Source: Lachnospira eligens
Lineage (GTDB): Bacteria > Bacillota > Clostridia > Lachnospirales > Lachnospiraceae
Assembly: GCF_009680455.1 (NCBI RefSeq)
Contig: NZ_WKRD01000011.1
Location: forward strand, 18,980 to 82,979
Length of the DNA: 64,000 nucleotides
Direction of reading: 5' to 3'
A program made the translations under genes and the position numbers. The notes below the pieces were generated by a model, which was given only the letters and a program-made list of their open reading frames with translations, searched no databases and was not told the origin of the DNA. Positions 35,017 to 44,394 of this stretch are shown here, one piece after another. Positions within the stretch are counted from its first letter, which is position 1, and each line of letters opens with the position of its first letter.

Positions 35017-36357
35017 TCAAATATATCCTTCAAAGAATTCCATTATTTTCGATTTTGTGTATTTATTCTCAACCTCATTTAATATGTATATAGACAATTC
35101 ATTCAACGAACGAGTAAGTGCAACATAAAGTTTATTCTTTGTCTTATTTGTCTCAGTATCATCATTAAATAAATACTCTGCTAAATCATTTGTAAGAATA
35201 AATAAGCACTTTTCGCCTTCCATACCTTTTATGTAATCTATTGACTTTACATAAATCTTACCTGTTTGTTTTAGCGCACTTTCATCCTCAAAAACATTTA
35301 TGATAATACCATATCTCCTTGAATCTATTTTTTCATACTTTCCCAACAATGCCATTGCATCACTTTTCTTTCCAGTATTTCTATACTTTTCAAGCATTTT
35401 TCTAGCATAATAATATGCTGCTTTCTTTACAGCCATTATGTCTTTATTCGGATGATTCTCTAACAACAATGGTTCAAGTTCTTCAGCCAAATTATCTCTC
35501 ATATTATTTTTTTGATAATCGTGTGTTTCATATATCCCCTGTTTTTTGGATATATACATCAAATCATATTTGTTGTTTTCAATTAATGTATGGCAATCAA
35601 TTTCGCTTTCAAAATATACTGACAATTGACCATATTCCTTTTCTGATTTCTGTTTTTCATTTTCATCTACAAGATGATTTGACAGTTGTAAATGCAGTTG
35701 CGGACATCTATAGCATTCAGATATATACCTAACATTTTGTTCATATGTTTCCATAAGATTTCTTAAACAATTAAATCCTTTTAAATCTTGCTTTGGATCT
35801 CCCATAAGTGTCAGAGGAATTCCCATTCTACTCAATTCCTCAATAATTTCTTGCATATGTTTATCTATATCCTGTACCTCATCCACGCAAATTGCACCGC
35901 AATACTTAGAGAATGCATTTTTAATTATCATCCTACCTTCTTTTATGCTTTTTGTGTCCTTTGATTTTTTACATAATATCCATTTGGCATGTTCTGGAAT
36001 TACTGTTTGGTGAAGTACATTCATATCATCAAGTCTTTTAATTTTTGCATTTCTATATTTTGCATCTTGTGGTAATTTCGCAACAGAAATTTTTTCATAT
36101 CTTTTTTCATAAAGGAGATGATAATATGGCTTTATTATTTCCTTGTATAAAAACGAATGAATTGTACTAACAATTATACTTTCCGGAATCTGCACATAAT
36201 GTTCACATAGCTTTTTACGAATACAGTCCACAGCACTATTAGTAAATGCAACACAATATATTTTCTTTTCCTCATCAATCTGATTACGAAGAAATATTAT
36301 TTTATCAGACATTTTTGTTGTCTTTCCAGCTCCTGCACCTGCTATATTTATTTCCAC
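35017..36357 (-). CDS. UvrD-like helicase, GajB-like (Gabija-like system 1)
   Basis: A 446-residue superfamily 1 helicase. Walker A is at the very N-terminus (GAGAGKTTK, ~7-15), Walker B is VDEVQDID, and motif VI is VALTRSLNEL. Gabija GajB is a helicase of similar length and order, encoded directly after the OLD nuclease. The GTG start lies 13 nt after the nuclease stop, behind GAGGTG. It probably works with the nuclease on phage or damaged DNA. Naming stays at 'like' because OLD-helicase pairs form several families. Confidence 0.75.
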   Translation of the reverse strand: MEINIAGAGAGKTTKMSDKIIFLRNQIDEEKKIYCVAFTNSAVDCIRKKLCEHYVQIPESIIVSTIHSFLYKEIIKPYYHLLYEKRYEKISVAKLPQDAKYRNAKIKRLDDMNVLHQTVIPEHAKWILCKKSKDTKSIKEGRMIIKNAFSKYCGAICVDEVQDIDKHMQEIIEELSRMGIPLTLMGDPKQDLKGFNCLRNLMETYEQNVRYISECYRCPQLHLQLSNHLVDENEKQKSEKEYGQLSVYFESEIDCHTLIENNKYDLMYISKKQGIYETHDYQKNNMRDNLAEELEPLLLENHPNKDIMAVKKAAYYYARKMLEKYRNTGKKSDAMALLGKYEKIDSRRYGIIINVFEDESALKQTGKIYVKSIDYIKGMEGEKCLFILTNDLAEYLFNDDTETNKTKNKLYVALTRSLNELSIYILNEVENKYTKSKIMEFFEGYI

Positions 36358-36370
36358 TTTGTAACACCTC

Positions 36371-38116
36371 TTATGAAAGAAAATCTATAACCTCTTGTAT
36401 GTGTTTTGGCATTTGAAATCCTTCTAACTCTCCAACTGCTAAATCCTTGCAAATTGTAAACATATCTGATGCTTTTGCATTTTTCCACGCTTCCGTAAGT
36501 TCTTCAAGTGTCATATTGCTCCATCCAAAAACATCGCCATATTTTTTCTTCAACAGCTTAAAGTTATTACCCGTATTTACAATTTCCGGTTCTAAAGTAT
36601 AATATTCTGTTGTCCTAACACATATCTCCTTATCATCGTTATATTTATTATGTTGCTCTTTTGCATTAGGTTGATTATCATAATCACGAATAATACCTAG
36701 TTTATTACATGAACCTTCATTAATTTTTTTCCAAATATTCATTATTTTTTCAAAGCCTTTATGAAATGACAGTACTTCAATATCACTTAATTTTTCTTGT
36801 GAGTCAAGATACGAACGAATTAATAATTCTTCCGATATTCCCTCAAACAAAATACACTTGTTAGAGAAAAACAGTTTAAAGAGATCCAAATTAGGATTCT
36901 TTGCTAAATATGCAAAATCTTCTTCATCCAATTCATCTACAAATGAATAAGCCTTTCCATTATGTAGAACTACCACATTTTTCAAATTCATCTTATTAAT
37001 AAATTCTGTACTATGCGTAGAATAAAACAACTGGATTTTTTTATTTTTATTTGTAAATGCTTTCAAAAAGCTTACCATTAGTCTAACATTATTAATACAT
37101 AAATGCGCTTCTGGTTCCTCTATAGTCAAAACATTCAAAGCAGTATCTGTTTTCTTTCCAAGTAATGAATTAATTAGTACAAATAACAATACCAAATTGC
37201 GATACCCCAATCCTTGCATTGACAATTCTTCTTCTGCATATCCCAATCGTACACTATTCAAAATAGATTGCATGGGCGGCATGTTAGGAAGAATATTTAT
37301 ATGCGAAAAAAATTTCTTTGCTTCCTCCATCTCTGATATTTCTTGCCAATTGATTATGTCATTAATATCACTAATTTCCTTTAATGATTCAAAAAAATGA
37401 CTATACTCTTTTTCTATTATCAATTTATCCTGATCTGAAAGTCCTTCTTTCAATAAATCGACCAAAGCTTTCGATCCTAATTGATTTTTTGTTCTTGAAA
37501 AATCATCTCTTTCTGCTTCAAGAGCCTCATACTTGAATGTTTTCAATGTATCATACGAAATATTTCTACCATCAGGAATTTTTATTGAATAATTATAATA
37601 TTCTACAGGCAAAAGGTTCATTTTAACTTTTCTCAAATTTTCTTCATTAATTTCATTCTGAGATACGACTTCTTTTACCACTCTAAAAATATCTTCGCAA
37701 TTCTTAGGAATAAATTCATATTTTAATCCGTATTGAATTTTATCATCTGCAATTGCATATGACATATCCTTAACATAATATTCCTCTGGACCATTTGCCT
37801 GAATATTTACTTCGACACTTACTATCGGTAATAATTTTATAAATTGCTCAACAGTAATTTTATCATCCTTAATTTCTTTCTGGATTTCAATAATTTTCTT
37901 ATAGTAACGCTCTTTACTTTCATTGTTTATGTCAGTCCATGACAATCTTTTACTCGTATGTGTATTATCATCGGTCAAAAAAGGAAGTGTAATCGCTTTT
38001 AAAAAATTACTCTTACCACTATTGTTTTCCCCTATAACTGCAACTGTATCTGATAATCCTATATCAATATCTTTCAAATTTCTATAATTACATATTTTTA
38101 CATATGCTATCTTCAA
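36371..38116 (-). CDS. OLD-family ATPase/TOPRIM nuclease, GajA-like (Gabija-like system 1)
   Basis: A 581-residue protein close in length to GajA. The ABC-type ATPase has Walker A GENNSGKSN (~30-38), the signature region MQGLGYRNLV, Walker B TIEEPEAHL (~332-340) and STHSTEF. The C-terminal TOPRIM domain has LFEGISEELL (~422-431) and the acidic IIRDYDN (~475-481). In Gabija the TOPRIM part nicks DNA when nucleotides are depleted. The TTG start follows AAGGAAGTG. Upstream are three more genes on the same strand with short gaps. Confidence 0.78.
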   Translation of the reverse strand: MKIAYVKICNYRNLKDIDIGLSDTVAVIGENNSGKSNFLKAITLPFLTDDNTHTSKRLSWTDINNESKERYYKKIIEIQKEIKDDKITVEQFIKLLPIVSVEVNIQANGPEEYYVKDMSYAIADDKIQYGLKYEFIPKNCEDIFRVVKEVVSQNEINEENLRKVKMNLLPVEYYNYSIKIPDGRNISYDTLKTFKYEALEAERDDFSRTKNQLGSKALVDLLKEGLSDQDKLIIEKEYSHFFESLKEISDINDIINWQEISEMEEAKKFFSHINILPNMPPMQSILNSVRLGYAEEELSMQGLGYRNLVLLFVLINSLLGKKTDTALNVLTIEEPEAHLCINNVRLMVSFLKAFTNKNKKIQLFYSTHSTEFINKMNLKNVVVLHNGKAYSFVDELDEEDFAYLAKNPNLDLFKLFFSNKCILFEGISEELLIRSYLDSQEKLSDIEVLSFHKGFEKIMNIWKKINEGSCNKLGIIRDYDNQPNAKEQHNKYNDDKEICVRTTEYYTLEPEIVNTGNNFKLLKKKYGDVFGWSNMTLEELTEAWKNAKASDMFTICKDLAVGELEGFQMPKHIQEVIDFLS

Positions 38117-38142
38117 ATTTTCACTTCCTTTTAAATTCTACT

Positions 38143-38820
38143 TTAAAGTACCAATTTATCAATAATATCTTGCACCTTCTCCGACTGTATCAGCATCCTC
38201 ATCTTCTCATCCCCACATTCAACCTCAGGCTTACCACACCTCAGATTATCCGGATGCTCTGACACACAACAATCTTTATACCAGCATTCACCCATAAGAG
38301 TTCCTTTAACAGACCACTTCTCATTTTGTGTAAATTCACCAACCAATGACTTAATCACACGTTCTGTAGAATATCTCTTAAATCCAGCTATGTACTGTAA
38401 TGTTTTCTTATCATCAATCCTTGATAAATCTATTCTGTGATTCTCAACTGCCGCCAAAACTTTATCACGGATTTTTATTTTATCGGTCTTTCCGGTGCCT
38501 GTCCATTCTACCAGCTTATCAAATGCAAGAATCAGGTACTCAAAACAAATCATATCCAGAATTACAATCTTTCCTTCCGACGTATCTGTTATTGATTTCA
38601 ACATACGATACTTGTTGCGAATGTCCTGATTATCAACCACATAATCAAACGCAACGAAGTATTCATCTCCATCTTCAGTCTCCAAGTCTATTAATGCATC
38701 CAGTAAACCCTGATTGCTCCCTTTACTCTCAACTACAAGTTCATTGTCAAAAAAAAGCTGATTAACTAATTTCCAGAAGTGAAGTCCTGCACCGGTATCC
38801 TCTGTCCATAAATATCTCAT
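38143..38820 (-). CDS. Possible TOPRIM-like protein of a three-gene module
   Basis: A 225-residue protein not assigned to a named family. VVESKGSNQGLLDAL near residue 30, followed by YFVAFDYVVDNQD near residue 55-67, resembles the E...DxxxD layout of TOPRIM domains such as DUF4435. The C-terminal part is cysteine-rich (CWYKDCC...CGKPEVECG), suggesting a zinc site. The start lies one base after the P-loop gene stop and GAGGAG precedes it. Together with the upstream ATPase this recalls ATPase-TOPRIM defence pairs, but the ATPase is far smaller than AriA of PARIS. Confidence 0.5.
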   Translation of the reverse strand: MRYLWTEDTGAGLHFWKLVNQLFFDNELVVESKGSNQGLLDALIDLETEDGDEYFVAFDYVVDNQDIRNKYRMLKSITDTSEGKIVILDMICFEYLILAFDKLVEWTGTGKTDKIKIRDKVLAAVENHRIDLSRIDDKKTLQYIAGFKRYSTERVIKSLVGEFTQNEKWSVKGTLMGECWYKDCCVSEHPDNLRCGKPEVECGDEKMRMLIQSEKVQDIIDKLVL

Positions 38821-38821
38821 A

Positions 38822-39223
38822 TCACAACTCCTCTTCTAGTGTTATCCTGTTATTATCAAACTTCAGCACCTTAAAGCTCTTATCAGATACATTAAGTCCG
38901 TCACAATTTCGCAGGAAGAGCATATACTGATTTGATAACTCAAAATTAATGAATCTCCTTACATTATCATTAATCAGACAATCTGCATTATCTATCACAA
39001 TAAAACTATTTCTACACTGTTTTATTGCTTCTAAAAAATCATCTGATTTGTAGTTAAATAGCTTGATTGCTTTGTATTCATCTGTCAATCTTATATCTTC
39101 CAACATTTCATAAAGTACTGTTTTACCGGTACCACTGTCTCCACCAACAAGAGTAATTCTGTCATCAAATGTCAAATCATATGAAAATGGAGCTACTTTA
39201 AATGTAATATTCTTATAAATCAT
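38822..39223 (-). CDS. Small P-loop ATPase of a three-gene module
   Basis: A 133-residue protein with Walker A GGDSGTGKTV (~24-33) and a Walker B-like FIVIDNADC (~70-78). It seems to be a minimal NTPase without the extra helicase or sensor parts of larger AAA proteins. The ATG is chosen because GGAG precedes it and it overlaps the upstream gene end by 11 nt. It lies between the DUF4869-like and TOPRIM-like genes, which suggests a sensor-ATPase-effector order. Confidence 0.65.
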   Translation of the reverse strand: MIYKNITFKVAPFSYDLTFDDRITLVGGDSGTGKTVLYEMLEDIRLTDEYKAIKLFNYKSDDFLEAIKQCRNSFIVIDNADCLINDNVRRFINFELSNQYMLFLRNCDGLNVSDKSFKVLKFDNNRITLEEEL

Positions 39224-39665
39224 CTGCTTCTCTCCTTTCATATTCCTTACTCCACCATGCATTATAACCTCTCCCTCCGGTCACTATATCAGAATCATTG
39301 AATCTGATTTGCACATCATCCGGAATATCAAAAAGCGTTGGCCTCGACATATAAATCTTAATTTTATCCATAGTAAAAATTACTTTAAGAACATTCGGTC
39401 CACATTCCTCAACATTTACCACCTTATCGGGATGTTTCACAATATTAAGTAATGTCTTACAGCCTGACGATAAATTACGGATTGTACCTAAACCATATTT
39501 TGTTTCTATATGTTTATCAGGTGTCAACTTAGCATCATCTATCTGCTGGATTAAATCAATTTCACTTTGTGTCATTTCTTCATTGCCGGTATTCAGATTG
39601 AAGTACAGATCATTCTGAAATATCCAATTTTTTGAATCGCTCTTATTTGTATATATATCTATCAT
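39213..39665 (-). CDS. DUF4869-like protein, first gene of a three-gene module
   Basis: A 150-residue soluble protein, tentatively DUF4869, whose function is unknown. Features seen are an acidic N-terminal half and a C-terminal DIVTGGRGYNAWWSKEYERR. AAAAGGAG supports the ATG. It overlaps the P-loop gene by 11 nt and so forms a coupled unit with it and the TOPRIM-like gene; the Gabija-like pair follows 26 nt after that. Confidence 0.5.
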   Translation of the reverse strand: MIDIYTNKSDSKNWIFQNDLYFNLNTGNEEMTQSEIDLIQQIDDAKLTPDKHIETKYGLGTIRNLSSGCKTLLNIVKHPDKVVNVEECGPNVLKVIFTMDKIKIYMSRPTLFDIPDDVQIRFNDSDIVTGGRGYNAWWSKEYERREADDL

Positions 39666-39734
39666 TTATTGTTACTCCTTTTCGCTGTCACTTCATCCAT
39701 TTCTATTGTTTATAGATAAATAATCTATAAAATA

Positions 39735-40688
39735 TCACCCTCTGTACGATATTTTACTATACCTAAATGCAACATCATTATATTTATACTTTCCACAAAG
39801 TAATTGAAAATCTTTCAATAATATATGGTTATTTGGACCACTAATAACTTCTTTTATTGGTTTTTCAGATATATCTGATAATTCTAAATGAAAATATGGT
39901 ACTATGTCATCATTCAAAATATTAAAATCAATCTTATTTTTCATCACTTCTACCATTTCATCAAATAGCACGCTTTTATTACGCTCTTCTCCATATATTA
40001 ATTCTGTTTTTTTCGTAATTGGATATTTAAAAAACATTCTCCATTCATTTTCCTCTTGAAATGATACATTTTTGTACTGTAATGAATCCATAAAAACCAT
40101 ATTTAGCATTTGAATAAAGAAAAATATCATATATTCTTCCTGCTTACTATCATCACAATGCAAATTATCTATAATCCATTTACGCAAATTCTTCAACTCA
40201 TTCAACAAATTATTTGCTTTAGATATAATAATATCATTTATTTCTTCCACCGTTTTATACTTTACTTTTCCCATTGTTATGATATCTTTGTATTTTCCAC
40301 TATACTGTGTTAATTCTCTTTCTGAGAATCCAATAGAAACACCTCTTCCATTATCCGCATAACCTCTCCACTGACTTAACTTGTCACCTTCCTCACAAAA
40401 ACATATAACAAAATTAGTAACCCCACCCTTGTCAAATTCCATTTTAAAATAATCATATGCTAATCTGAAAAGAATCTCCATTCCTCTTTCATCTGTTTCA
40501 CCCGCAAACTCAAAAGGAAATGAATTTTTATAATATACATCCCTCATAGCATATATTATACCTGGAAAAAACATATATACTTCATCGTAATCATTGCTCT
40601 TAGTTATATCGCTCATTCTAAGTTGTCTTCCAGACATAATTCCATACATTTTTTGTGTACTACAATAGTGATACAATATTTTGTCCAT
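39735..40688 (-). CDS. DUF2971-family protein
   Basis: A 317-residue protein. The N-terminal [14 protein letters not shown], then [12 protein letters not shown], and [26 protein letters not shown] (~110-135, split here from a longer conserved block) are typical of DUF2971. The family is widespread in defence islands and plasmids, and its activity is unknown. GAGG supports the start. It is encoded 69 nt upstream of the DUF4869-like gene, so it may begin the same operon. Confidence 0.8.
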   Translation of the reverse strand: MDKILYHYCSTQKMYGIMSGRQLRMSDITKSNDYDEVYMFFPGIIYAMRDVYYKNSFPFEFAGETDERGMEILFRLAYDYFKMEFDKGGVTNFVICFCEEGDKLSQWRGYADNGRGVSIGFSERELTQYSGKYKDIITMGKVKYKTVEEINDIIISKANNLLNELKNLRKWIIDNLHCDDSKQEEYMIFFFIQMLNMVFMDSLQYKNVSFQEENEWRMFFKYPITKKTELIYGEERNKSVLFDEMVEVMKNKIDFNILNDDIVPYFHLELSDISEKPIKEVISGPNNHILLKDFQLLCGKYKYNDVAFRYSKISYRG

Positions 40689-41131
40689 TTACTTTTTCCT
40701 CATTTTTCACCAATTTCAAACCAATACTAAATTATCTTGTTTAAAATCCTAATATTTCGTAACTTTCCAATTTCTACGAGCAAATAAATCATTTTATTTT
40801 TATTATATCATCGAAGCTAATATATTCCAAACCAAATTTAAATATTTATGCAGTATTTGCTGTGTCGTATAACTTTTCCATAGTGCATTCACTCCCTCTC
40901 CCCGACAATTGCCCGTATGTATGTCAAATTTGCTTTTACAAATATGATATCTCTGGCTCTGCCTCATAAAAACCGAGTATACTTACGAATTGCACATAAT
41001 TATTCGTAAGATTTTACGCTTGCTTCATATAATTGGGATAATTTTTGAAAATAAAAAGAAATGTGATAATAGAAAATACTTATGACTCTTCTGTTTAGTA
41101 CTCATTAATATCTGTGGTACTATCAAAAACA
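40689..41131. other. Gene-free region left of junction D
   Basis: No gene was found here. CTTACGAAT (40982-40990) and ATTCGTAAG (41002-41010) form an inverted repeat with an 11-nt loop. The rest is AT-rich. It probably holds promoter and operator sequence for the DUF2971 operon, plus the end of the element that stops at junction D. Confidence 0.4.
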
Positions 41132-41341
41132 GGTATCATATAGGTATCACAATAAAAGAAAAAGCTTCATAAATAGCTTGTTTACGCCATTTATGAAGCT
41201 CTGTTTACTATTCAAACTCTTGGGCTGAAAGATTTACCTAGCTGTTTCTTGGTACACATTTGTGTGTTTTATTCTTCATATTCATCTTATTTTGCATTTT
41301 TGTTTACCTCGTCCAAAATTTTTAGAGCCAAAATGGAGCCA
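41132..41341. other. att-like junction D (GGTATCA right end meets GAGCCA left end)
   Basis: GGTATCA occurs twice with 11-bp period (41132-41138, 41143-41149). A 12-bp-arm hairpin follows (41163-41174 with 41189-41200), with T-run TTTTTCTTTT on the minus strand. The core TATTCAAACTC is at 41209-41219. GAGCCA then occurs twice with 11-bp period (41325-41330, 41336-41341). Distances are 60 bp and 106 bp, as at C, E and B. The hairpin would terminate the HEPN-like gene to its right. Confidence 0.8.
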
Positions 41342-41351
41342 AAACTTTCCA

Positions 41352-42644
41352 TTACAATGGCGAAGCCGAATTGATTATTATCGCCTCAGAAATATATCTC
41401 ATTAGTGGAATTTCCATTGTTAATTCTTGGCTATTTGCAAAAGGATTATATACACCTCTTTCACTTAAACGACTTTCATTCGATTTACTATGTACTAATG
41501 CATTTCTAGTCTTATATATCCTTGCTGCTAACTTTTTAAACACTTTTTCATTTGAAGCATCTCTTAAATCAACAGTATCTCCTTTTGAAAAACTAACCTC
41601 TGATGATTTATAATAATCCACAATAGAATTACTAAATTCTGTCAAGTCATTAATCAACTCACTTATATTAACAAATTTTTTCAATGTCAATTCTAGTGCT
41701 TCCAATTCTGAGCCTTGAAACTCTTCCTTATTTTGTCTGTTTTTCTTTTTTATTAAATCCACAATCTTAACGATATCTTTCGTCCTTTTTGCCGAAAAAC
41801 CGGGGTGCTGTATAATATGCTGCACACTTTTGAAAATATCTTCGTTATACACTTCTTCATAAAAATGTTCCATTATATGATAAAATCCTACAAACTTTAC
41901 AAAAGGTTCCTCAGAAGTTAATGCCATATAATATTGTTCAACTAATTGCTCTTTATACAAAAGTTGAGGTGCCATAAGTTCTGAAACATTCTGAATTCTT
42001 CTTCTTGGCAAAACATTTCTTTGTGGAAATAAATCATCTATTTCTGTTACCGCTTTAAATACAAAATCAAAATTATATGCAATGTTGAATAAATACGATT
42101 TAGCATACCTTTGTAATTGCTCCCTATTCTTTTTTGTATTCGTTTCTATATATACCGCCAATGGTAAACGTGTAATCATTTTTATCAAGCTAAATATGTC
42201 TTTTTCTGCTAAAGTTTCACACCTACGTTCAAAAATCTGAGATGGAATACTAGAAAAGACTCTTTTTCTTACATCAAAGTCTTTAATAACATACCAAATC
42301 AATTGTCTCGAGATTTCATGAAACGAATATGTAATATCAGCCTCTTCATCACTTACAATTAATTCCGTCAATTTATCCTCAAGCCCTATGGAAAAACGTC
42401 GTCTTGAATCAACATCTGGTATATCAACAACTGATTCATAACTATTTCCATCACATATCGAATATCTCTCAAAATCATATTGTTCTGCTTGCTGCCTTAA
42501 ATCATTATAATTGTCTATTGTATATATGTACTCCTGTGTCGCAATAATGTATGAGATTTTATTATTATCATAATTAAATTGCAATCTATTTTTGCAATTT
42601 CCTAACATTCTAGAAACTTTTTCGCAAAATTCATTCCATTCCAT
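41352..42644 (-). CDS. HEPN-like protein, possible ribonuclease effector
   Basis: A 430-residue soluble protein that is the main cargo of element D-E. The C-terminal third contains RIYKTRNALVHSK (~377-389), in which R-N-A-L-V-H gives the R-x4-H signature of HEPN RNases, set in a helical context (~300-420). The N-terminal ~290 residues are unrecognised and could be the sensor. Single-gene HEPN defence proteins of similar length (ApeA type) exist, but no direct relationship is claimed. GGAGG precedes the ATG. Its transcript would end at the hairpin of junction D. Confidence 0.6.
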   Translation of the reverse strand: MEWNEFCEKVSRMLGNCKNRLQFNYDNNKISYIIATQEYIYTIDNYNDLRQQAEQYDFERYSICDGNSYESVVDIPDVDSRRRFSIGLEDKLTELIVSDEEADITYSFHEISRQLIWYVIKDFDVRKRVFSSIPSQIFERRCETLAEKDIFSLIKMITRLPLAVYIETNTKKNREQLQRYAKSYLFNIAYNFDFVFKAVTEIDDLFPQRNVLPRRRIQNVSELMAPQLLYKEQLVEQYYMALTSEEPFVKFVGFYHIMEHFYEEVYNEDIFKSVQHIIQHPGFSAKRTKDIVKIVDLIKKKNRQNKEEFQGSELEALELTLKKFVNISELINDLTEFSNSIVDYYKSSEVSFSKGDTVDLRDASNEKVFKKLAARIYKTRNALVHSKSNESRLSERGVYNPFANSQELTMEIPLMRYISEAIIINSASPL

Positions 42645-42758
42645 CTAATCTACCTCCAATTACAAAGAGCACTCGTATCTTTACTTAATAATATATTCTA
42701 CTACAACAAACTTCATTTTGAAAGAATCTATCAATATTAGATTATTCAACTCTCATAC

Positions 42759-43097
42759 CTAAAAAAACTCCCTAGCCATCATCTCCGCAGTAGCCCGGTT
42801 ATACCCCTTCTTCAAATACCCCTGCACAATCGTCCCAAACATACCCTTGACCATATTATCCTCAATATCACAATATGCCTGCATCTCCCCAGACAAAGCC
42901 ATTGCCACATACTCTATTGGCTTGTTATCCAACAACCTATGCAGCTTCGTCAGTGACTGCTCTGTTGTCCTCAGAGCAGCCTCCACTTCTTCGCACTTTA
43001 TCCGCAACATATTTCCATCTGTAAACCACACTTCAACATAGCCGTTATCCATGTTATAAGCACATTCTACGATATTATCCATTCGATTATCTTTCAT
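42759..43097 (-). CDS. DUF6061-like small protein
   Basis: A 112-residue protein, probably DUF6061, of unknown role. The N-terminal half forms a beta-rich segment (YVEVWFTDGNMLRIKCEEVE). The C-terminal half is helical and ends ATAEMMAREFF. Members tend to lie beside mobilisation genes, and here it follows the relaxase relic by ~20 nt. It may be part of the ancestral transfer module. Confidence 0.55.
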   Translation of the reverse strand: MKDNRMDNIVECAYNMDNGYVEVWFTDGNMLRIKCEEVEAALRTTEQSLTKLHRLLDNKPIEYVAMALSGEMQAYCDIEDNMVKGMFGTIVQGYLKKGYNRATAEMMAREFF

Positions 43098-43118
43098 ATC
43101 ATCAATCCATCCTTCCCA

Positions 43119-44101
43119 TTATCTTGTTCCATAAGACCTTTCAGATTGCCTTATCTGCTATTCTGTACGCTCCTGTTCCTTTACCTTACGAACAATCGTA
43201 TCAATCTGCTCTACACCGGCATATCTCTTGACACGCTCCAGATCATCAGCCTTTTCCTGCAACAACTCTGTCATATCACTCATATCCTTAATCTTGCCCT
43301 TGTAAAACTCCACATCATCTGACAGTCTCTTCTTTTCCTTCCGCAGTTGTAAAATTTCTTCTTTCAGCCTTACACACTGGATTGTCAGATTCTTTATCAA
43401 CATCTTAAGCTTATTCATAAATGGCATGACTACTTTATCCCGAAATAACTTAGCACTTGCAAATGCTCCTGGTTCCGGCAACTGCCATTCTGGTGCTTCT
43501 TCCTTACATCACGCTGTAATAACTGCTCTAACTGCACCATCTGCTCTATATTGTTTTTAAGCTCATTCTGTTGCCTTTCAAGTTGAACATTATTCTGTTG
43601 CAAATCATTGTATTTTTGTCTTAATGCCTGATTATCCGATTGCAACGCATCATTCCTTTACTCCAGAGTATGATTGTCAGCGGATAACCGATCATTCACA
43701 GTCTGCAATTCACTATTCGTGTATTGTAAATCTTCATGCCGCTGTTCCAGTTCCTCATTATCTTTCTGCAACTGTAACTGTTTCTGCTTCAAATCATGAT
43801 TTTCCATGTGAAGTCTGTCTTTGCGGATTTCAAGCCTTGAGTTTTCCATTCTCAAATCCTGATTACCTGCAAGCAATATTTCCTTCTCCTATTGTGATGT
43901 AGTTTTCTCTCCTTTTGCCTTCTGTACAGCTTCCTCTGCTAATTCCTTTTCGGCAGATACATTTAGCAATTCCCGTTTCTTTACAGAAACCTCTTCTCCA
44001 AGCTGTGCAACCACCGAAGATATTTCCTGCTTCTGGCTATCCAATTCTGCCACTTCCTTTGCCCGCTCTTTCTTGTAAACATAAAAAATCGCACCAAACA
44101 T
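43119..44101 (-). pseudogene. Degenerate relaxase C-terminal coiled-coil region (copy 2)
   Basis: The same coiled-coil region as copy 1, but longer at the 5' side (MFGAIFYVYKKERAKEVAELD, ...). It is interrupted by at least four lesions: TAG in TSQ*EK, TAA in HTLE*RN, a 7-bp deletion relative to copy 1 near 43498 that shifts the frame, and TAG in RTE*QIR. The catalytic domain is absent. Transfer function is lost. Confidence 0.75.
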
Positions 44102-44394
44102 TCAATGTCCAGTGCGATAACTCCAATTTAATAAGATGCAATGTATGTAAAATCTTCTCTTATATTCTGGTTTTATGCACTAGACTAAAAGACCTACAAG
44201 CTATAACCTAATGCACTAACCTTGCATGTTTATAGCCGTGTACGTCCGTAATACATGTACATATAATGTCTTGAATATAAGTTCTGATTCATGTGTATGT
44301 TCTCCTTCAGCTTTTTTATAAGATTAATCTATATTCCTTCTTATGTCAATATTTTTATAATAAACACATTACACTCACCCTATTTATGCCAAAC
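44102..44394. other. Gene-free stretch between the relaxase relic and a membrane gene
   Basis: About 290 bp of AT-rich sequence with short palindromic words (ACATGTAC near 44253) but no gene, RNA or clear terminator. It is probably eroded relaxase or promoter sequence. Confidence 0.3.

Noticed and set aside
38143..39223. A PARIS (AriA-AriB) system
   Set aside because: The ATPase is only 133 residues and lacks the ABC-type core of AriA; only a distant functional analogy is possible.
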